Both the position numbers and the translations under genes were made by a program. Positions 37,373-49,291 of a stretch of 60,142 nucleotides of DNA are shown here, piece by piece (the stretch's first letter is position 1; each line of letters starts with the position of its first letter). Source of the DNA: Nitrosomonas halophila (lineage in GTDB: Bacteria; Pseudomonadota; Gammaproteobacteria; Burkholderiales; Nitrosomonadaceae); assembly GCF_900107165.1 (NCBI RefSeq), contig NZ_FNOY01000014.1, positions 1 to 60,142 of the forward strand, in the 5' to 3' direction. The notes under the pieces were generated by a model that was given only the letters and a program-made list of their open reading frames with translations, did no database searches and was not told the origin of the DNA.

Positions 37373-37894
37373 TTATCCGGCACAGACCCGCGCTTCGGCC
37401 AGAACCGATTCCACGCCCAGGTTGGCCAGCCGGTCGGCTTGTTCATTGCCATCATGTCCGTTGTGCCCCCGCACCCAGAACCACTCGACTTGATAGCGTG
37501 CAGACAATTGATCCAGCTCTCTCCACAGGGCTTCATTCTTGACCGGCTTTTTGTCGGCCGTTCGCCAGCCGCGCTTTTTCCAGCCATGAATCCATTCACT
37601 GATTCCTTTCTGCACATATTGCGAATCCGTGTGCAGCTGCACCCGCCAGGGCTGCCCACCCGCTGGCAATGATTCCAGCGCCTGCAGGGCACGAATCGCG
37701 GCGAGCAGCTCCATGCGATTATTGGTTGTCATGGCCTCGCCCCCGAAAAATTCCCGGGCATCGCCATTGAAGCGCAGCAAAACCCCCCAGCCGCCTACGC
37801 CAGGATTACCCTTGCACGCGCCGTCGGTAAAAATCTCCACCAGTCTCGCGCCGTTTGTCTCTTGCACGCTTACACTCCTGTTTGTCTGTTGCAT
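37373..37894 (-). CDS. rnhA: Ribonuclease HI
   Basis: This 173-residue enzyme removes RNA from RNA-DNA hybrids. The four acidic residues are seen in [30 protein letters not shown] and GHDGNEQAD. The start at 37894 ([15 protein letters not shown]) gives about 20 extra N-terminal residues compared with E. coli. A later start is possible. It lies between the SAM methyltransferase gene and dnaQ. Confidence 0.96.
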   Translation of the reverse strand: MQQTNRSVSVQETNGARLVEIFTDGACKGNPGVGGWGVLLRFNGDAREFFGGEAMTTNNRMELLAAIRALQALESLPAGGQPWRVQLHTDSQYVQKGISEWIHGWKKRGWRTADKKPVKNEALWRELDQLSARYQVEWFWVRGHNGHDGNEQADRLANLGVESVLAEARVCAG

Positions 37895-38093
37895 GGTTGC
37901 TATTCTGAAAATTTGGCCCGAGCACCGGCTCGGCCGCATCCCGGGCAGGTGGCAAAATCACAGCCAGCCGGACAATTCTATTTTTCCGCTTCAGCCAATT
38001 CTTCCGGGCCCAAGGCCATCATGACCGGGGCATGGGTTTGCACCTGCGTGCCAGCCTCAAGCATGGCCCGATTCGCTTGCCGTTGCAAGCATC

Positions 38094-38861
38094 TCATGGA
38101 CGAGAATCGGGCGGACTTTTAGAATTATGAAGTCTGCCGCCTTTTTCTATTTGCGCGACCGGTGCGGTTCGCTTCTTGGTCTTGGGGGCATTTTCCCAGC
38201 AAGGTTTGATGATCCGCATGCCACACTCATGCTTGACCGCTTGCAAATAATAAACGCCACCCGCAATCGGCCACCAGCGATCGCCGGCATCCTCCATGAA
38301 ACGAAGCCGGGAAAGCCACTGCTCCCGCTCGCATGGCGGCACATAACAGCCCAGCTGGCCGGCAATGATTTCAAAATTGAGCAATTCCAGCCAGTCCTTC
38401 ATGCGCGGCAATGCGATAAAGCGTCCGCACCATGGAAAGTCGGTCTTGGATGAGGTCATCCGCTGATGCAGCCCCCATAAACTGAATGGATTGAAACCGC
38501 TGATGACCACATGCCCCTCGGGAATCAGGATGCGATGCACTTCGCGCAGAATCTGGTGCGGACAGGTGTTGAATTCAAGTGTATGCGGCAATATCACCAA
38601 GTCGGTACTGCCGCTGCCTATCGGCAACGAGTGCGGCATGGCATAAGCGGAACAACCTTGCTCGAGGCCGATCACAAACTTGAAAGGCATTCGATTATTG
38701 CGCAAAAAATCATATTGGGGAAATCCAATCTGGGCAGCGTTGTAGCCAAAAACATCTGCCACTACCTGATCGAAATAACGCTGCTCTTGGTCCAATACAT
38801 ATTGACCAAGAGAAGACTCCAGCCATTGTTGCATATCTTGTTGCCGTACAGAATTAAGCAT
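38094..38861 (-). CDS. SAM-dependent methyltransferase of the YafS type
   Basis: This 255-residue protein lies between gloB and rnhA, where E. coli has yafS. The C-terminal half has LREVHRILIPEGHVVISGFNPFSLWGL, a motif of small-molecule methyltransferases. The usual glycine-rich motif I is weak (FVIGLEQG). The basic tail (CWENAPKTKKRTAPVA) is unlike a normal end. The start at 38861 (MLNSVRQQDMQQWL) is chosen over a longer frame. The substrate is unknown. Confidence 0.78.
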   Translation of the reverse strand: MLNSVRQQDMQQWLESSLGQYVLDQEQRYFDQVVADVFGYNAAQIGFPQYDFLRNNRMPFKFVIGLEQGCSAYAMPHSLPIGSGSTDLVILPHTLEFNTCPHQILREVHRILIPEGHVVISGFNPFSLWGLHQRMTSSKTDFPWCGRFIALPRMKDWLELLNFEIIAGQLGCYVPPCEREQWLSRLRFMEDAGDRWWPIAGGVYYLQAVKHECGMRIIKPCWENAPKTKKRTAPVAQIEKGGRLHNSKSPPDSRP

Positions 38862-38919
38862 AATGTCGGGATGGTTGTTATGATGATCTATTAATCTGCC
38901 ATGCGCTAAAGGAGAAAAA

Positions 38920-39684
38920 ATGATCGAGGTTTTCCCCGTGCGGGCCTTCAAGGATAACTATATCTGGGTCATCCACAACCAACGTTTTGCGGCCATAGTA
39001 GACCCTGGCGACGAAGCGCCCGTCATCGCTTATTTAAGACAACAAAAACTGCAGCCCGTTGCCATACTGTGCACCCATCATCACTATGACCATACGGGTG
39101 GAAACGTTGCGTTGCAGCGGATGTTCTCCGTTCCGGTTTATGGCCCTGCCAATGAACCCATACCGGGGCTGACCCACCCCCTCAAGGAAGCAGACAGCCT
39201 TCAGCTTGCGGAGTTGGCAATCGAATTGACTGTTCTTGAGGTGCCTGGACACACTGCAGGCCATATTGCCTATTACGGTCATAATCGGCTGTTCTGCGGC
39301 GATACATTGTTTGCATGCGGTTGCGGACGGGTTTTCGAGGGCAGCGCGCAGCAGATGCATCATTCACTCAGCAAGCTGGCTGCCTTGCCAGATGATACGC
39401 TGGTTTATTGCGCACATGAATATACCTGGGCCAATATTCGTTTTACCAAGGCAGTCGACCCTGACAACCCTGCCTTGATCAAGCTAGAGGCAGAAGCTGA
39501 GAAACGGCTTGCGCAGCACATGCCGACGCTGCCTTCTCACATGGCAATCGAGAAAGCGGTCAACCCGTTCTTGCGCTGCAGCCAGCCAGCCATTATCCAC
39601 AGCGCCAGCCAATATGCACGACAGCAACTGAGTGATCCAGTCAGTGTTTTTACGGCAATCCGGAACTGGAAAAACCATTTTTAG
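38920..39684 (+). CDS. gloB: Hydroxyacylglutathione hydrolase (glyoxalase II)
   Basis: This 254-residue metallo-beta-lactamase-fold enzyme hydrolyses S-D-lactoylglutathione to lactate and glutathione. The metal-binding motif THHHYDHTGG, LEVPGHTAGHIAYYG, FCGDTLFACGCGR and CAHEYTWANIRF are all family signatures. GGAG precedes the ATG. It is divergent from the YafS-type gene, the same layout as in E. coli. Confidence 0.96.
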   Translation: MIEVFPVRAFKDNYIWVIHNQRFAAIVDPGDEAPVIAYLRQQKLQPVAILCTHHHYDHTGGNVALQRMFSVPVYGPANEPIPGLTHPLKEADSLQLAELAIELTVLEVPGHTAGHIAYYGHNRLFCGDTLFACGCGRVFEGSAQQMHHSLSKLAALPDDTLVYCAHEYTWANIRFTKAVDPDNPALIKLEAEAEKRLAQHMPTLPSHMAIEKAVNPFLRCSQPAIIHSASQYARQQLSDPVSVFTAIRNWKNHF

Positions 39685-39724
39685 ACTTCATGGACTGCAC
39701 CCAGTCAAGTTCCTGGTAGCGGCA

Positions 39725-40297
39725 TCAGGTCCGACAACCTTCAGCGTCACAGCCTGTCTGGGCAGACGCCTCATTCTTTGCGGCAGTTATGGCTGGGCTC
39801 GCCTGCTCGGCGATTTCCTCTGCCAGCAGCGTCCCGATCGATACGCCTAAATGCAGATCGCTCACATGACCGAACTGATGCAGCCGCAGGTACCCTGCTT
39901 TATCGATCAGAAGCGTGGTCGGCGTGCCTTGCATGCGATAAGTCATCATGGTGTGTGGCACGACTTGCTGCGGATTGGGCTTATCAATGCCGATCGGGAA
40001 ACGCAGGCGGTATTCATAAGCGAACACTTCCAATGCCTCGCGCCCCATCACCGCATGATGTTCGAAAACGGTGTGCAAACCGATTACCGCCACGCGTTCG
40101 GGATCGAACTCATCGAAAATCCGCTGTGTTTGCGGAATGCCATGCTGCACGCATCCCGGGCACAACATTTGAAACGCATGCACCAGCACCACTTTTCCGC
40201 GTAAGGAGGCAAGCGTAATCGGTTGCGGCGTATTCAGCCAACCAGAAGTCTGCAACTCTGGCGCCTGGATTTTTTCTACAGAATCATTGGTTGTCAT
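39725..40297 (-). CDS. Thioredoxin-fold redoxin with CPGC motif
   Basis: This 190-residue protein has the pattern of AhpC/TlpA-type redoxins: ITLASLRGKVVLVHAFQMLCPGC (Cys46, Cys49), then GTPTTLLIDKAGYLRL. No signal peptide is seen, so it is probably cytoplasmic. A C-terminal tail with two Cys (GCDAEGC) is unusual and might bind metal. It is downstream of cytochrome P460 on the same strand but separated by a terminator-like hairpin. Confidence 0.75.
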   Translation of the reverse strand: MTTNDSVEKIQAPELQTSGWLNTPQPITLASLRGKVVLVHAFQMLCPGCVQHGIPQTQRIFDEFDPERVAVIGLHTVFEHHAVMGREALEVFAYEYRLRFPIGIDKPNPQQVVPHTMMTYRMQGTPTTLLIDKAGYLRLHQFGHVSDLHLGVSIGTLLAEEIAEQASPAITAAKNEASAQTGCDAEGCRT

Positions 40298-40321
40298 GGC
40301 TAGGATTGTGCATATACAAAT

Positions 40322-40375
40322 AAAGAAAAGGGCAATTCATTTTGCGCAAACAATCCTGCGCAAAACAAAATGCCC
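40322..40375 (-). terminator. Rho-independent terminator after cytochrome P460
   Basis: On the minus strand TTTTGCGCA and TGCGCAAAA (40357-40365 with 40340-40348) form a 9-bp stem. An outer GGGCA/TGCCC pairing extends it, and CTTTTCTTTA follows. It lies 54 bp after the P460 stop codon and fits a strong terminator for that gene. Confidence 0.75.
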
Positions 40376-40428
40376 CAGAATAGTCAATGCAAGGCTTATC
40401 CTCGCATCAACTTGTCATCTCACTTGGT

Positions 40429-41025
40429 TTATTTGCCAGGTTTGGCAGCACGCAGTACTGGGTAGTGCTGGGTGAAGACATTATCCTCAGCTGCGTTGTC
40501 TTTATGGCAAACATTGCAAGCTTCCTCTGGCTGTTTCGCGCCACTTTTGCTTTCATAGCTTTCAAAACCGAAATAGGCCCAGTTATTGTGGCTATCGGCA
40601 AAGCGCTTGGAATCCTTGACAGTTGCAGCGATACCCAGGAATTCTCCTTGGAAATAACCGTTGCCACTCGCAGATTCTTTGGTTCCTACGCTGACCAATT
40701 CCTTGACAATAATCGTGCCGTCACGGAATTTGCCAGTTTTTTTCCAGTGTGCGAAGCTGACGGGATCAATGTAGACATTGTGGAATTCAGGAAATGCAGG
40801 ATTACCGTCATTCATATCTTTTGGCGTAACGGGCGCACCCACGAAAATCCATTCACGATAGTTTCTAGGCGTGAGCAGATCACCGTCTTTATTGAAATGT
40901 GCGTATGACTTGGCGTGTTTATCATGCTCACCGGCAACCGCAGCGGTTGTTACCTGCGCAGCCAGCATGCCCGACAACAATAATGGCGCAAAGCCACCCA
41001 ACAACGTTCTTTTTAACTGTGCCAT
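40429..41025 (-). CDS. cytL: Cytochrome P460
   Basis: This 198-residue periplasmic protein has a signal peptide (about residues 1-28) and one heme c site CNVCH at 170-174 near the C-terminus. The beta-rich body with FPEFHNVYIDPVSFAHW is characteristic of P460 proteins, which oxidise hydroxylamine in ammonia oxidisers and link heme to a lysine. Lys95-Lys96 lie where that cross-link is expected (inference). It is the clearest sign of an ammonia-oxidising host. It is monocistronic, with its own terminator; MITE copy 4 lies 53 bp upstream of its start. Confidence 0.95.
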   Translation of the reverse strand: MAQLKRTLLGGFAPLLLSGMLAAQVTTAAVAGEHDKHAKSYAHFNKDGDLLTPRNYREWIFVGAPVTPKDMNDGNPAFPEFHNVYIDPVSFAHWKKTGKFRDGTIIVKELVSVGTKESASGNGYFQGEFLGIAATVKDSKRFADSHNNWAYFGFESYESKSGAKQPEEACNVCHKDNAAEDNVFTQHYPVLRAAKPGK

Positions 41026-41077
41026 AAGTGAATCCCTTAAGTAGTTAAGTTAAATTGCATAGAAAACAGTCAACATC

Positions 41078-41242
41078 CAGGAGGCTGTCCGAAAATAGAC
41101 TGATCTACTGCGGACGAACCTGCCAGGCTGGATTTTTCGATCCTTTTCGTTGAATAGAACAACTATTCGCCTCAAATGATCGAAAAATCCCGCTCAGCCA
41201 GCTTCGCCCTCGCTACGATCGCTATTCTCGGACAGCCTCCTA
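41078..41242. mobile_element. MITE copy 4, between cytochrome P460 and metY
   Basis: This 165-bp element has the same orientation as copies 1 and 2, running from CAGGAGGCTGTCCGAAAATAG to CTATTCTCGGACAGCCTCCTA. The first base of the usual terminus (T) is replaced by C. It occupies part of the upstream region of cytochrome P460 and could affect its expression. Confidence 0.85.
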
Positions 41243-41531
41243 ACCAACCATTTTCGCGCCTAATCTTAGTCAGCGCGCCTCATTCCGTCAAGGCAAGAAT
41301 ACTCTTATACATCACCACACTGCCAATAGTGCCAGTTGCCAACCACTCGGCCGCTGACCTCAAGAGGACGAGACGAGTCTTCGATCATACCTGTCTCACG
41401 TGACATTTCAATGATACTTGTCCTGCATGACACCCGGCATTCAAAATCTGCTACTTTAGGCAGCTCTACATGTGGATTCTGTTATTCCCAACCCAACATC
41501 ACCAAACTCATACTAACCAAGGAAGCTGAGA
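41243..41531. other. Upstream region of metY
   Basis: With MITE 4 this belongs to a 506-bp gap between P460 and metY. I see no gene and no clear riboswitch fold. AAGGAAG at 41520-41526 is the metY ribosome-binding site. Confidence 0.4.
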
Positions 41532-42803
41532 ATGAAACTTGAAACATTGGCCCTGCATGCCGGCTACCAACCAGACCCCACCACCAAGGCCGTTGCCGTT
41601 CCCGTTTACCAGACGACTTCTTACGCCTTTGACGATGCGCAGCATGGCGCGGATTTGTTCGATCTTAAAGTCGCCGGCAATATCTATACTCGCATCATGA
41701 ACCCCACCACGGATGTATTGGAGCAGCGCATGGCGGCGATGGAAGGCGGAGTGGCGGCATTGGCCGTCGCCTCCGGCATGGCTGCGATCACCTATACCAT
41801 CCAAACGCTGGCGGAAACCGGCGACAATATCGTTTCCACCAGCGAGCTGTACGGCGGCACTTATAATCTGTTCGCCCATACGTTGCCGCGCCAGGGGATC
41901 GAAGTCCGCTTTGCCAACAAAGATGATTTCGCTGCGATCGAAAGCAGAATCGATGCCCGCACCAAACTCATATTCTGCGAATCCGTCGGCAATCCGTCCG
42001 GCAGCATCGCCGATTTGGAAGCGCTGGCCAAGCTTGCCCACCATCATGGCATTCCGCTGGTAGTTGACAATACCGTACCCAGCCCAGCCCTGTGGCGGCC
42101 AATCGAACAGGGTGCTGACATTATCGTCACTGCTGCGACCAAATATATTGGCGGTCACGGCAACTCCATCGGCGGTGTGATTATCGACTCAGGCCAATTC
42201 CCCTGGGCCGATCACCAGCAACGCTTTCCCCTCCTCAATACCCCCGATGTCTCCTACCATGGGGTCGTCTATACCGAGGCTTTCGGTCCCGCCGCCTTTA
42301 TCGGCCGCTGCCGTGTCGTGCCACTGCGCAACATGGGGGCTGCCTTGTCCCCGATGAATGCCTTCCTGCTTTTGCAGGGACTGGAAACCCTCACCTTGCG
42401 CATGGAACGTATCTGCCAGAATGCGCGCCAGGTTGCAGAATACCTGCAAGCGCATGATGCCGTGTCCTGGGTCAATTATGCGGGTCTGCCCAGCCATAAG
42501 GACCATGCGCTGGCACAGAAATATATGCAGGGCCAGGCATCGGGCATTCTCAGCTTTGGTTTGAAGGCAGGACGTGCAGCGACGCGCCGCTTCTACGATG
42601 CCTTGCAGATTTTTCTGCGGCTGGTCAACATCGGTGATTGCAAATCACTGGCTTCGATCCCGGCGGAAACTACCCATCGCCAGTTGAACGATGAAGAACT
42701 GAAATCGGCAGGGGTTCTGCCCGAGATGGTGCGGTTATCGATTGGCATCGAGCACATCGATGATTTGATTGCTGATCTGGATCAGGCCTTGCGCAAAATC
42801 TGA
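41532..42803 (+). CDS. metY: O-acetylhomoserine sulfhydrylase (Cys/Met metabolism PLP enzyme)
   Basis: This 423-residue enzyme has the PLP lysine in AATKYIGGHGNSIGG (Lys204). The N-terminus LETLALHAGYQPDPTTKAVAVPVYQTTSY and the IYTRIMNPTTDVLEQRMAAMEGG segment are typical of the MetY/CysD branch. It makes homocysteine from O-acetylhomoserine and sulfide. The length fits MetY rather than the shorter MetB. It is monocistronic. Confidence 0.93.
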   Translation: MKLETLALHAGYQPDPTTKAVAVPVYQTTSYAFDDAQHGADLFDLKVAGNIYTRIMNPTTDVLEQRMAAMEGGVAALAVASGMAAITYTIQTLAETGDNIVSTSELYGGTYNLFAHTLPRQGIEVRFANKDDFAAIESRIDARTKLIFCESVGNPSGSIADLEALAKLAHHHGIPLVVDNTVPSPALWRPIEQGADIIVTAATKYIGGHGNSIGGVIIDSGQFPWADHQQRFPLLNTPDVSYHGVVYTEAFGPAAFIGRCRVVPLRNMGAALSPMNAFLLLQGLETLTLRMERICQNARQVAEYLQAHDAVSWVNYAGLPSHKDHALAQKYMQGQASGILSFGLKAGRAATRRFYDALQIFLRLVNIGDCKSLASIPAETTHRQLNDEELKSAGVLPEMVRLSIGIEHIDDLIADLDQALRKI

Positions 42804-43043
42804 TCACCCCAAACGTTTTGATCAGATCGATGCAAAAAGCGATCTTCAGGATGGACAATGGAGGCATACAGTCACGCTACAGCATTTTCTGCCGCGTTGC
42901 ACGATCACACAGCCAAACAGGCAGATTCAGCCAAGCGATATTGCCGCTCAGGGATATCGCTTGCATGAATGCCGGATTTACTTGTTATACTGCGTAGCTC
43001 TGAAAATAAAAACTGTTAACCAAATTCCTAGTGGAGGACTTGA

Positions 43044-43484
43044 ATGGATGTTTCAAGCATAGCGGTCGGATTCCTGGCAGGCGCCGCAACGACCTATCTT
43101 GCAAGCTACTTCATGAAATCTAAAACAGCAGCGACCGCGACCACCCAAACCGCTTTCGCCAGCTCAGTCAACTTGCCAGACCAATTATGGCAAGCACATG
43201 AAAAACTGTTAAAAGAAATGAAACAGGATCTGGACACTCCGGAATTTCAGTTCCATCGCGAATTCTACGTGATGAAAAAAGGCTGGGGCTGGGCCCGCTG
43301 GGGACTTCACCGCAAGGGCCCCTGCCTGGCCTATTTCCTGGATGATCACGACCATCTGTTGCAACAGCTCGATACTCTTGCCACGCATGGCCTGATCAGC
43401 AACGAAGGCGAAGCCGGCAAGAATACGATCAAATTCCGCTTGAATGATAAATTCGTGGAATTGCTGCGTAGCAGGAAACTCTGA
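43044..43484 (+). CDS. Hypothetical membrane-anchored protein (146 aa)
   Basis: The protein has one N-terminal helix (VGFLAGAATTYLASYFM), a polar linker and a soluble part with FYVMKKGWGWARWGLHRKGP and a C-terminal NTIKFRLNDKFVELL. I do not recognise a family. The WGWARWG segment is striking. The ribosome-binding site GTGGAGG lies well before the ATG. Position after metY does not suggest a job. Confidence 0.6.
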   Translation: MDVSSIAVGFLAGAATTYLASYFMKSKTAATATTQTAFASSVNLPDQLWQAHEKLLKEMKQDLDTPEFQFHREFYVMKKGWGWARWGLHRKGPCLAYFLDDHDHLLQQLDTLATHGLISNEGEAGKNTIKFRLNDKFVELLRSRKL

Positions 43485-43518
43485 AAGCAGGCTGCAATTT
43501 CCACGAATATTGCCGGGC

Positions 43519-45480
<1,962 letters not shown>

Positions 45481-45484
<4 letters not shown>

Positions 45485-46626
45485 CCTGCGATCCTTAGAC
45501 CCACGTTGGAGAACACGACTGCGAAAATGGCATCGATGATGATCACGGCAGTAATCGAAACAACCACCGAATTGGTCGTACCCTCCCCCAGGCTTTCAGT
45601 ATTCGGCTTGATACGCAAACCAAAATGACAGGCGATCAGCGCAATAGTCATGCCGCAGACCAGGCCCTTGCCCAGAGCCAGCCACAAATTGACAACCGGC
45701 ACAGCGTCCGGTAGGCGGGTCAATGCATAATGAAAACTCAATCCTATCTGCAGGTCTGCAGCCATGATGCCGCCCAGCAGCGCAATGGCGCTGGTCCAGA
45801 CGACAATCAGCGGCAAAGCGATGCCCAGACCGATGATTTTCGGCAGAATCAACCGCAAACTATAGGGAATGCCCATCACGGTCAGGGCGTCCAGCTCCTC
45901 GGTCACCCGCATGACGCCAAGCTGAGCAGTCATGGAAGAGCCCGAACGGCCAGCCACTAATATGGCCGCCAGCATCGGACCGAGTTCACGAATGATGCTC
46001 ATGCCGAGAATATTGACGATAAAAATATCCGCCCCGAACATATGGAGCTGTTCCGAAGAGAGATAGCTCAGCACGATGCCGATCAAAAATCCGACTATCG
46101 CCGTAATACCCAGCGCTTGCGCACCGGTACGAAACAGGTTGGCGGAAATTTCGCGCATCGGAATCTTGCCGGGATGCGCGATCAAGTACAGCATATCCAG
46201 CGCGACCTGACCGGACAAGGCAATGATACCGGCCACATGACTCAGAAACAGAAACAACCGCCTGCCAAGCATGGTAATTGGCAGAAATGCGCTGGAATGG
46301 GGTGATGCCGGCAAAGGCGCAGCCTTTTCCAGGCGCATGAACATTTTTTCCTGCTCGGGCCGCAATGACAAATACGCCGGACGCTGCCCGCCCCAAGCCT
46401 GCCAAAGCATCGCCGCCCCGGCATAATCCATTTGCTGGATGCCTGTCAGATCCCAGTGCACACCGGATTGTGCAGCCAGGCGCGTCAATTCACGCGCCAA
46501 TCCTGGCAGCGAGCGGTCCAGCGTCATCAAAGTGTAACTGCCGGCAAGCTGTACACAAGTGCACTCGCCCTGAACGACAAGTCGATACCAAGTATCGTCG
46601 GTCCTGGTTGATGGGTTGAAAGACAT
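45481..46626 (-). CDS. mlaE: MlaE-family permease with an N-terminal STAS domain
   Basis: This 381-residue protein has two parts. Residues 1-110 look like a STAS domain (LVVQGECTCVQLAG and VHWDLTGIQQMDYAGAAMLW). Residues about 120-381 are an MlaE permease with several membrane helices and ELGPMLAAILVAGRSGSSMTAQ. In E. coli the STAS function is a separate protein, MlaB, so this is a natural fusion that occurs in other proteobacteria. Function: phospholipid trafficking with MlaF. Confidence 0.88.
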
Positions 46627-46694
46627 CGGTATTTTATTCCAAGATGTGACGGATCACGGCCGGCCACCATCCAAGCTTTAAAGCTACTCGCCTC

Positions 46695-47495
46695 CTACAT
46701 GTGGCTCGATCGGCCACCATGACGATAAGACCAGACCAATAGCGCCGCACCCGCAATAATCATCGGCAACGACAGCCATTGTCCCATGCTGATACCCAAA
46801 GTCATGATGCCTAGGAATCCATCATCCGGTTCGCGGCAAAATTCGACGAACGAACGAAACACACCATAGCCGATGAGGAACACGCCAGAAACGGCACCCA
46901 ATGGCCTTGGTTTGGCGGAGTAAACCCAGACCAGTATGAACAGGGCCAGACCCTCCAGGGCGAATTCATATAATTGTGAGGGATGGCGCGGCAAATTATC
47001 CACATGCGGAAATATCATTCCCCAAGGCACGTCGGTAGGACGTCCCCACAATTCGCCATTGATGAAATTGCCTATCCGACCCGCACCCAGACCAGGCGGA
47101 ATCAGAGGCGCGATGAAATCAGTAATCGACAGCCAGGACAACTGGTATTTTCGTGCCAGCCAGATCATCGCCACGACGACACCGAGAAAACCGCCATGGA
47201 AAGACATCCCGCCTTGCCAAATAAAGAAAATTTCCAGGAGATGCTGCAGGTAATAGTCCGGTTGATAAAACAGGACATGGCCTAGCCGACCGCCAATGAT
47301 GACGCCGAGCACGCCATAGAACAACGTATCGTCGAGTATTTCTCGAGTGAAAATACTGCCGGGCCGTTGCTTGATGCGGTAGCGCCCGAGCAAGATGAAC
47401 AGCAGGAAGCCAAGCAGATACATCAGCCCATACCAGCGAATGGCCAGCGGACCGATGGAAAGCGCAATCGGGTCAAATTGTGGGTGAACGAGCAT
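46695..47495 (-). CDS. lgt: Prolipoprotein diacylglyceryl transferase
   Basis: This 266-residue integral membrane enzyme adds diacylglycerol to the lipobox Cys of prolipoproteins. The Lgt signature [14 protein letters not shown] (around residue 140) with [15 protein letters not shown] near the start and [12 protein letters not shown] is diagnostic. It is divergent from ilvD. Confidence 0.97.
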   Translation of the reverse strand: MLVHPQFDPIALSIGPLAIRWYGLMYLLGFLLFILLGRYRIKQRPGSIFTREILDDTLFYGVLGVIIGGRLGHVLFYQPDYYLQHLLEIFFIWQGGMSFHGGFLGVVVAMIWLARKYQLSWLSITDFIAPLIPPGLGAGRIGNFINGELWGRPTDVPWGMIFPHVDNLPRHPSQLYEFALEGLALFILVWVYSAKPRPLGAVSGVFLIGYGVFRSFVEFCREPDDGFLGIMTLGISMGQWLSLPMIIAGAALLVWSYRHGGRSSHM

Positions 47496-47596
47496 AGGTA
47501 GCGGCCTGACTTACGGTAAAATAGCCATTATACGGCATCGCTTGCTGACCGCAGTAGCCATCCAGTTTGAATCGTGAACATATTTAAGGAACCATT

Positions 47597-49270
47597 ATGC
47601 CAGATAATCGACGTAGCCAGGCCATCACCCAGGGCGCCAAACGCACCCCCAACCGCGCCATGTTGCGCGCGGTTGGGTTCGGAGATGGCGATTTCGACAA
47701 ACCGATCGTTGGAATTGCCAATGGATTCTCCACCATCACGCCATGCAACATGGGATTGGACACCCTCACCCAATGTGCGGAACATGCACTCAAGACTTCC
47801 GGCGCCATGCCGCAAATATTCGGCACGATTACGGTATCGGACGGCATCTCCATGGGCACCGAGGGCATGAAATACTCACTCGTTTCACGCGAAGTGATTG
47901 CCGATTCAATCGAAACCGCAGTGCAGGCGGAGAGCATGGATGGGGTGATCGCTATCGGTGGCTGCGACAAAAACATGCCGGGCGCCGTGATTGCGCTGGC
48001 CAGAATGAATGTGCCGGCCATTTTCGTCTATGGTGGCACCATCAAACCCGGCCATTACCGTGGCCGCGATTTGACGATAGTCAGCGCCTTCGAGGCGGTC
48101 GGCCAATATACGGCTCACAGGATCGATGAACAGGAATTGCTGGAAGTTGAACGCCATGCCTGCCCGGGTGCGGGTTCCTGCGGCGGCATGTATACCGCCA
48201 ACACAATGTCATCCGCGATCGAGGCAATGGGATTGAGTCTGCCCCATTCGTCCACGATGGCGGCCGAGGACGAAGAGAAACGGATCAGTGCCGCGCGCTC
48301 GGCAGAAGCGCTGGTGGAGGCGATCAAGAAACAGATTCTGCCTCGCGATCTCATTACCCGCAAGGCATTAGAAAATGCCGTATCAGTGGTCATGGCGGTA
48401 GGCGGGTCGACCAATGCCGTCTTGCATCTGCTGGCCATTGCCCATGCGGCAGAAGTCGACTTCTGCATCGATGATTTCGAAGCGATCCGTGCGCGCGTGC
48501 CAGTATTGTGCGACCTAAAGCCATCGGGCCGCTATGTCACAACCGATCTGCACCAGGCGGGCGGCATTCCGCAAGTCATGAAAATGCTGCTCGACCATGA
48601 CTTGTTGCATGGCGACTGCCTGACCATCAGCGGGCAGACGGTGGCGGAAACCCTCCAGGATATTCCGACTCAGCCCCGCCCCGATCAGGATGTCATCCGG
48701 CCATGGGACCATCCGGTCTACGCCCAGGGTCATCTGGCGATCCTGAAAGGCAATCTCTCTCCGGAGGGCTCGGTTGCCAAGATATCCGGTATCAAAAACC
48801 CGGTCATTACCGGCCCCGCCCGCGTATTCAATTCCGAAGAAGCCTGCATGGCAGCAATCCTGGAGCGCAAAATTCAGCCCGGTGATGTTGTCGTCATTCG
48901 TTACGAAGGCCCACAAGGGGGGCCAGGGATGCGGGAAATGCTCTCCCCCACCTCGGCATTGATCGGCGAAGGACTGGGTGATTCTGTCGGACTGATTACC
49001 GATGGACGTTTCTCCGGGGGCACCTATGGCATGGTAGTGGGCCATGTCGCACCGGAAGCGTTTGCAGGCGGTGTGATCGGATTGGTAGAAGAAGGCGACT
49101 CGATCACGATTGACGCCCACCAGCGCTTGCTGCAACTCAACGTAACCGAAGAGGAACTGGTGCACCGCCGCACCACTTGGCAACCGCCTGCCCCACGCTA
49201 TACGCGCGGCGTACTGGCAAAATATGCCAAACTGGTGTCTTCGGCCAGCCGCGGTGCGGTAACCGATTAA
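47597..49270 (+). CDS. ilvD: Dihydroxy-acid dehydratase
   Basis: This 557-residue Fe-S enzyme makes 2-keto acids for valine and isoleucine. The cluster cysteines lie in [18 protein letters not shown] and [17 protein letters not shown]. The C-terminal [19 protein letters not shown] is also typical. AAGGAAC precedes the ATG. A short gap separates it from the DUF255 gene. Confidence 0.97.
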   Translation: MPDNRRSQAITQGAKRTPNRAMLRAVGFGDGDFDKPIVGIANGFSTITPCNMGLDTLTQCAEHALKTSGAMPQIFGTITVSDGISMGTEGMKYSLVSREVIADSIETAVQAESMDGVIAIGGCDKNMPGAVIALARMNVPAIFVYGGTIKPGHYRGRDLTIVSAFEAVGQYTAHRIDEQELLEVERHACPGAGSCGGMYTANTMSSAIEAMGLSLPHSSTMAAEDEEKRISAARSAEALVEAIKKQILPRDLITRKALENAVSVVMAVGGSTNAVLHLLAIAHAAEVDFCIDDFEAIRARVPVLCDLKPSGRYVTTDLHQAGGIPQVMKMLLDHDLLHGDCLTISGQTVAETLQDIPTQPRPDQDVIRPWDHPVYAQGHLAILKGNLSPEGSVAKISGIKNPVITGPARVFNSEEACMAAILERKIQPGDVVVIRYEGPQGGPGMREMLSPTSALIGEGLGDSVGLITDGRFSGGTYGMVVGHVAPEAFAGGVIGLVEEGDSITIDAHQRLLQLNVTEEELVHRRTTWQPPAPRYTRGVLAKYAKLVSSASRGAVTD

Positions 49271-49291
49271 TCGCCACCGAACGGTCTTTCA

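Noticed and set aside
41243..41531. SAM riboswitch in front of metY
   Set aside because: I could not see any conserved riboswitch core in the 289 bp; the region has no strong multi-stem fold by eye.
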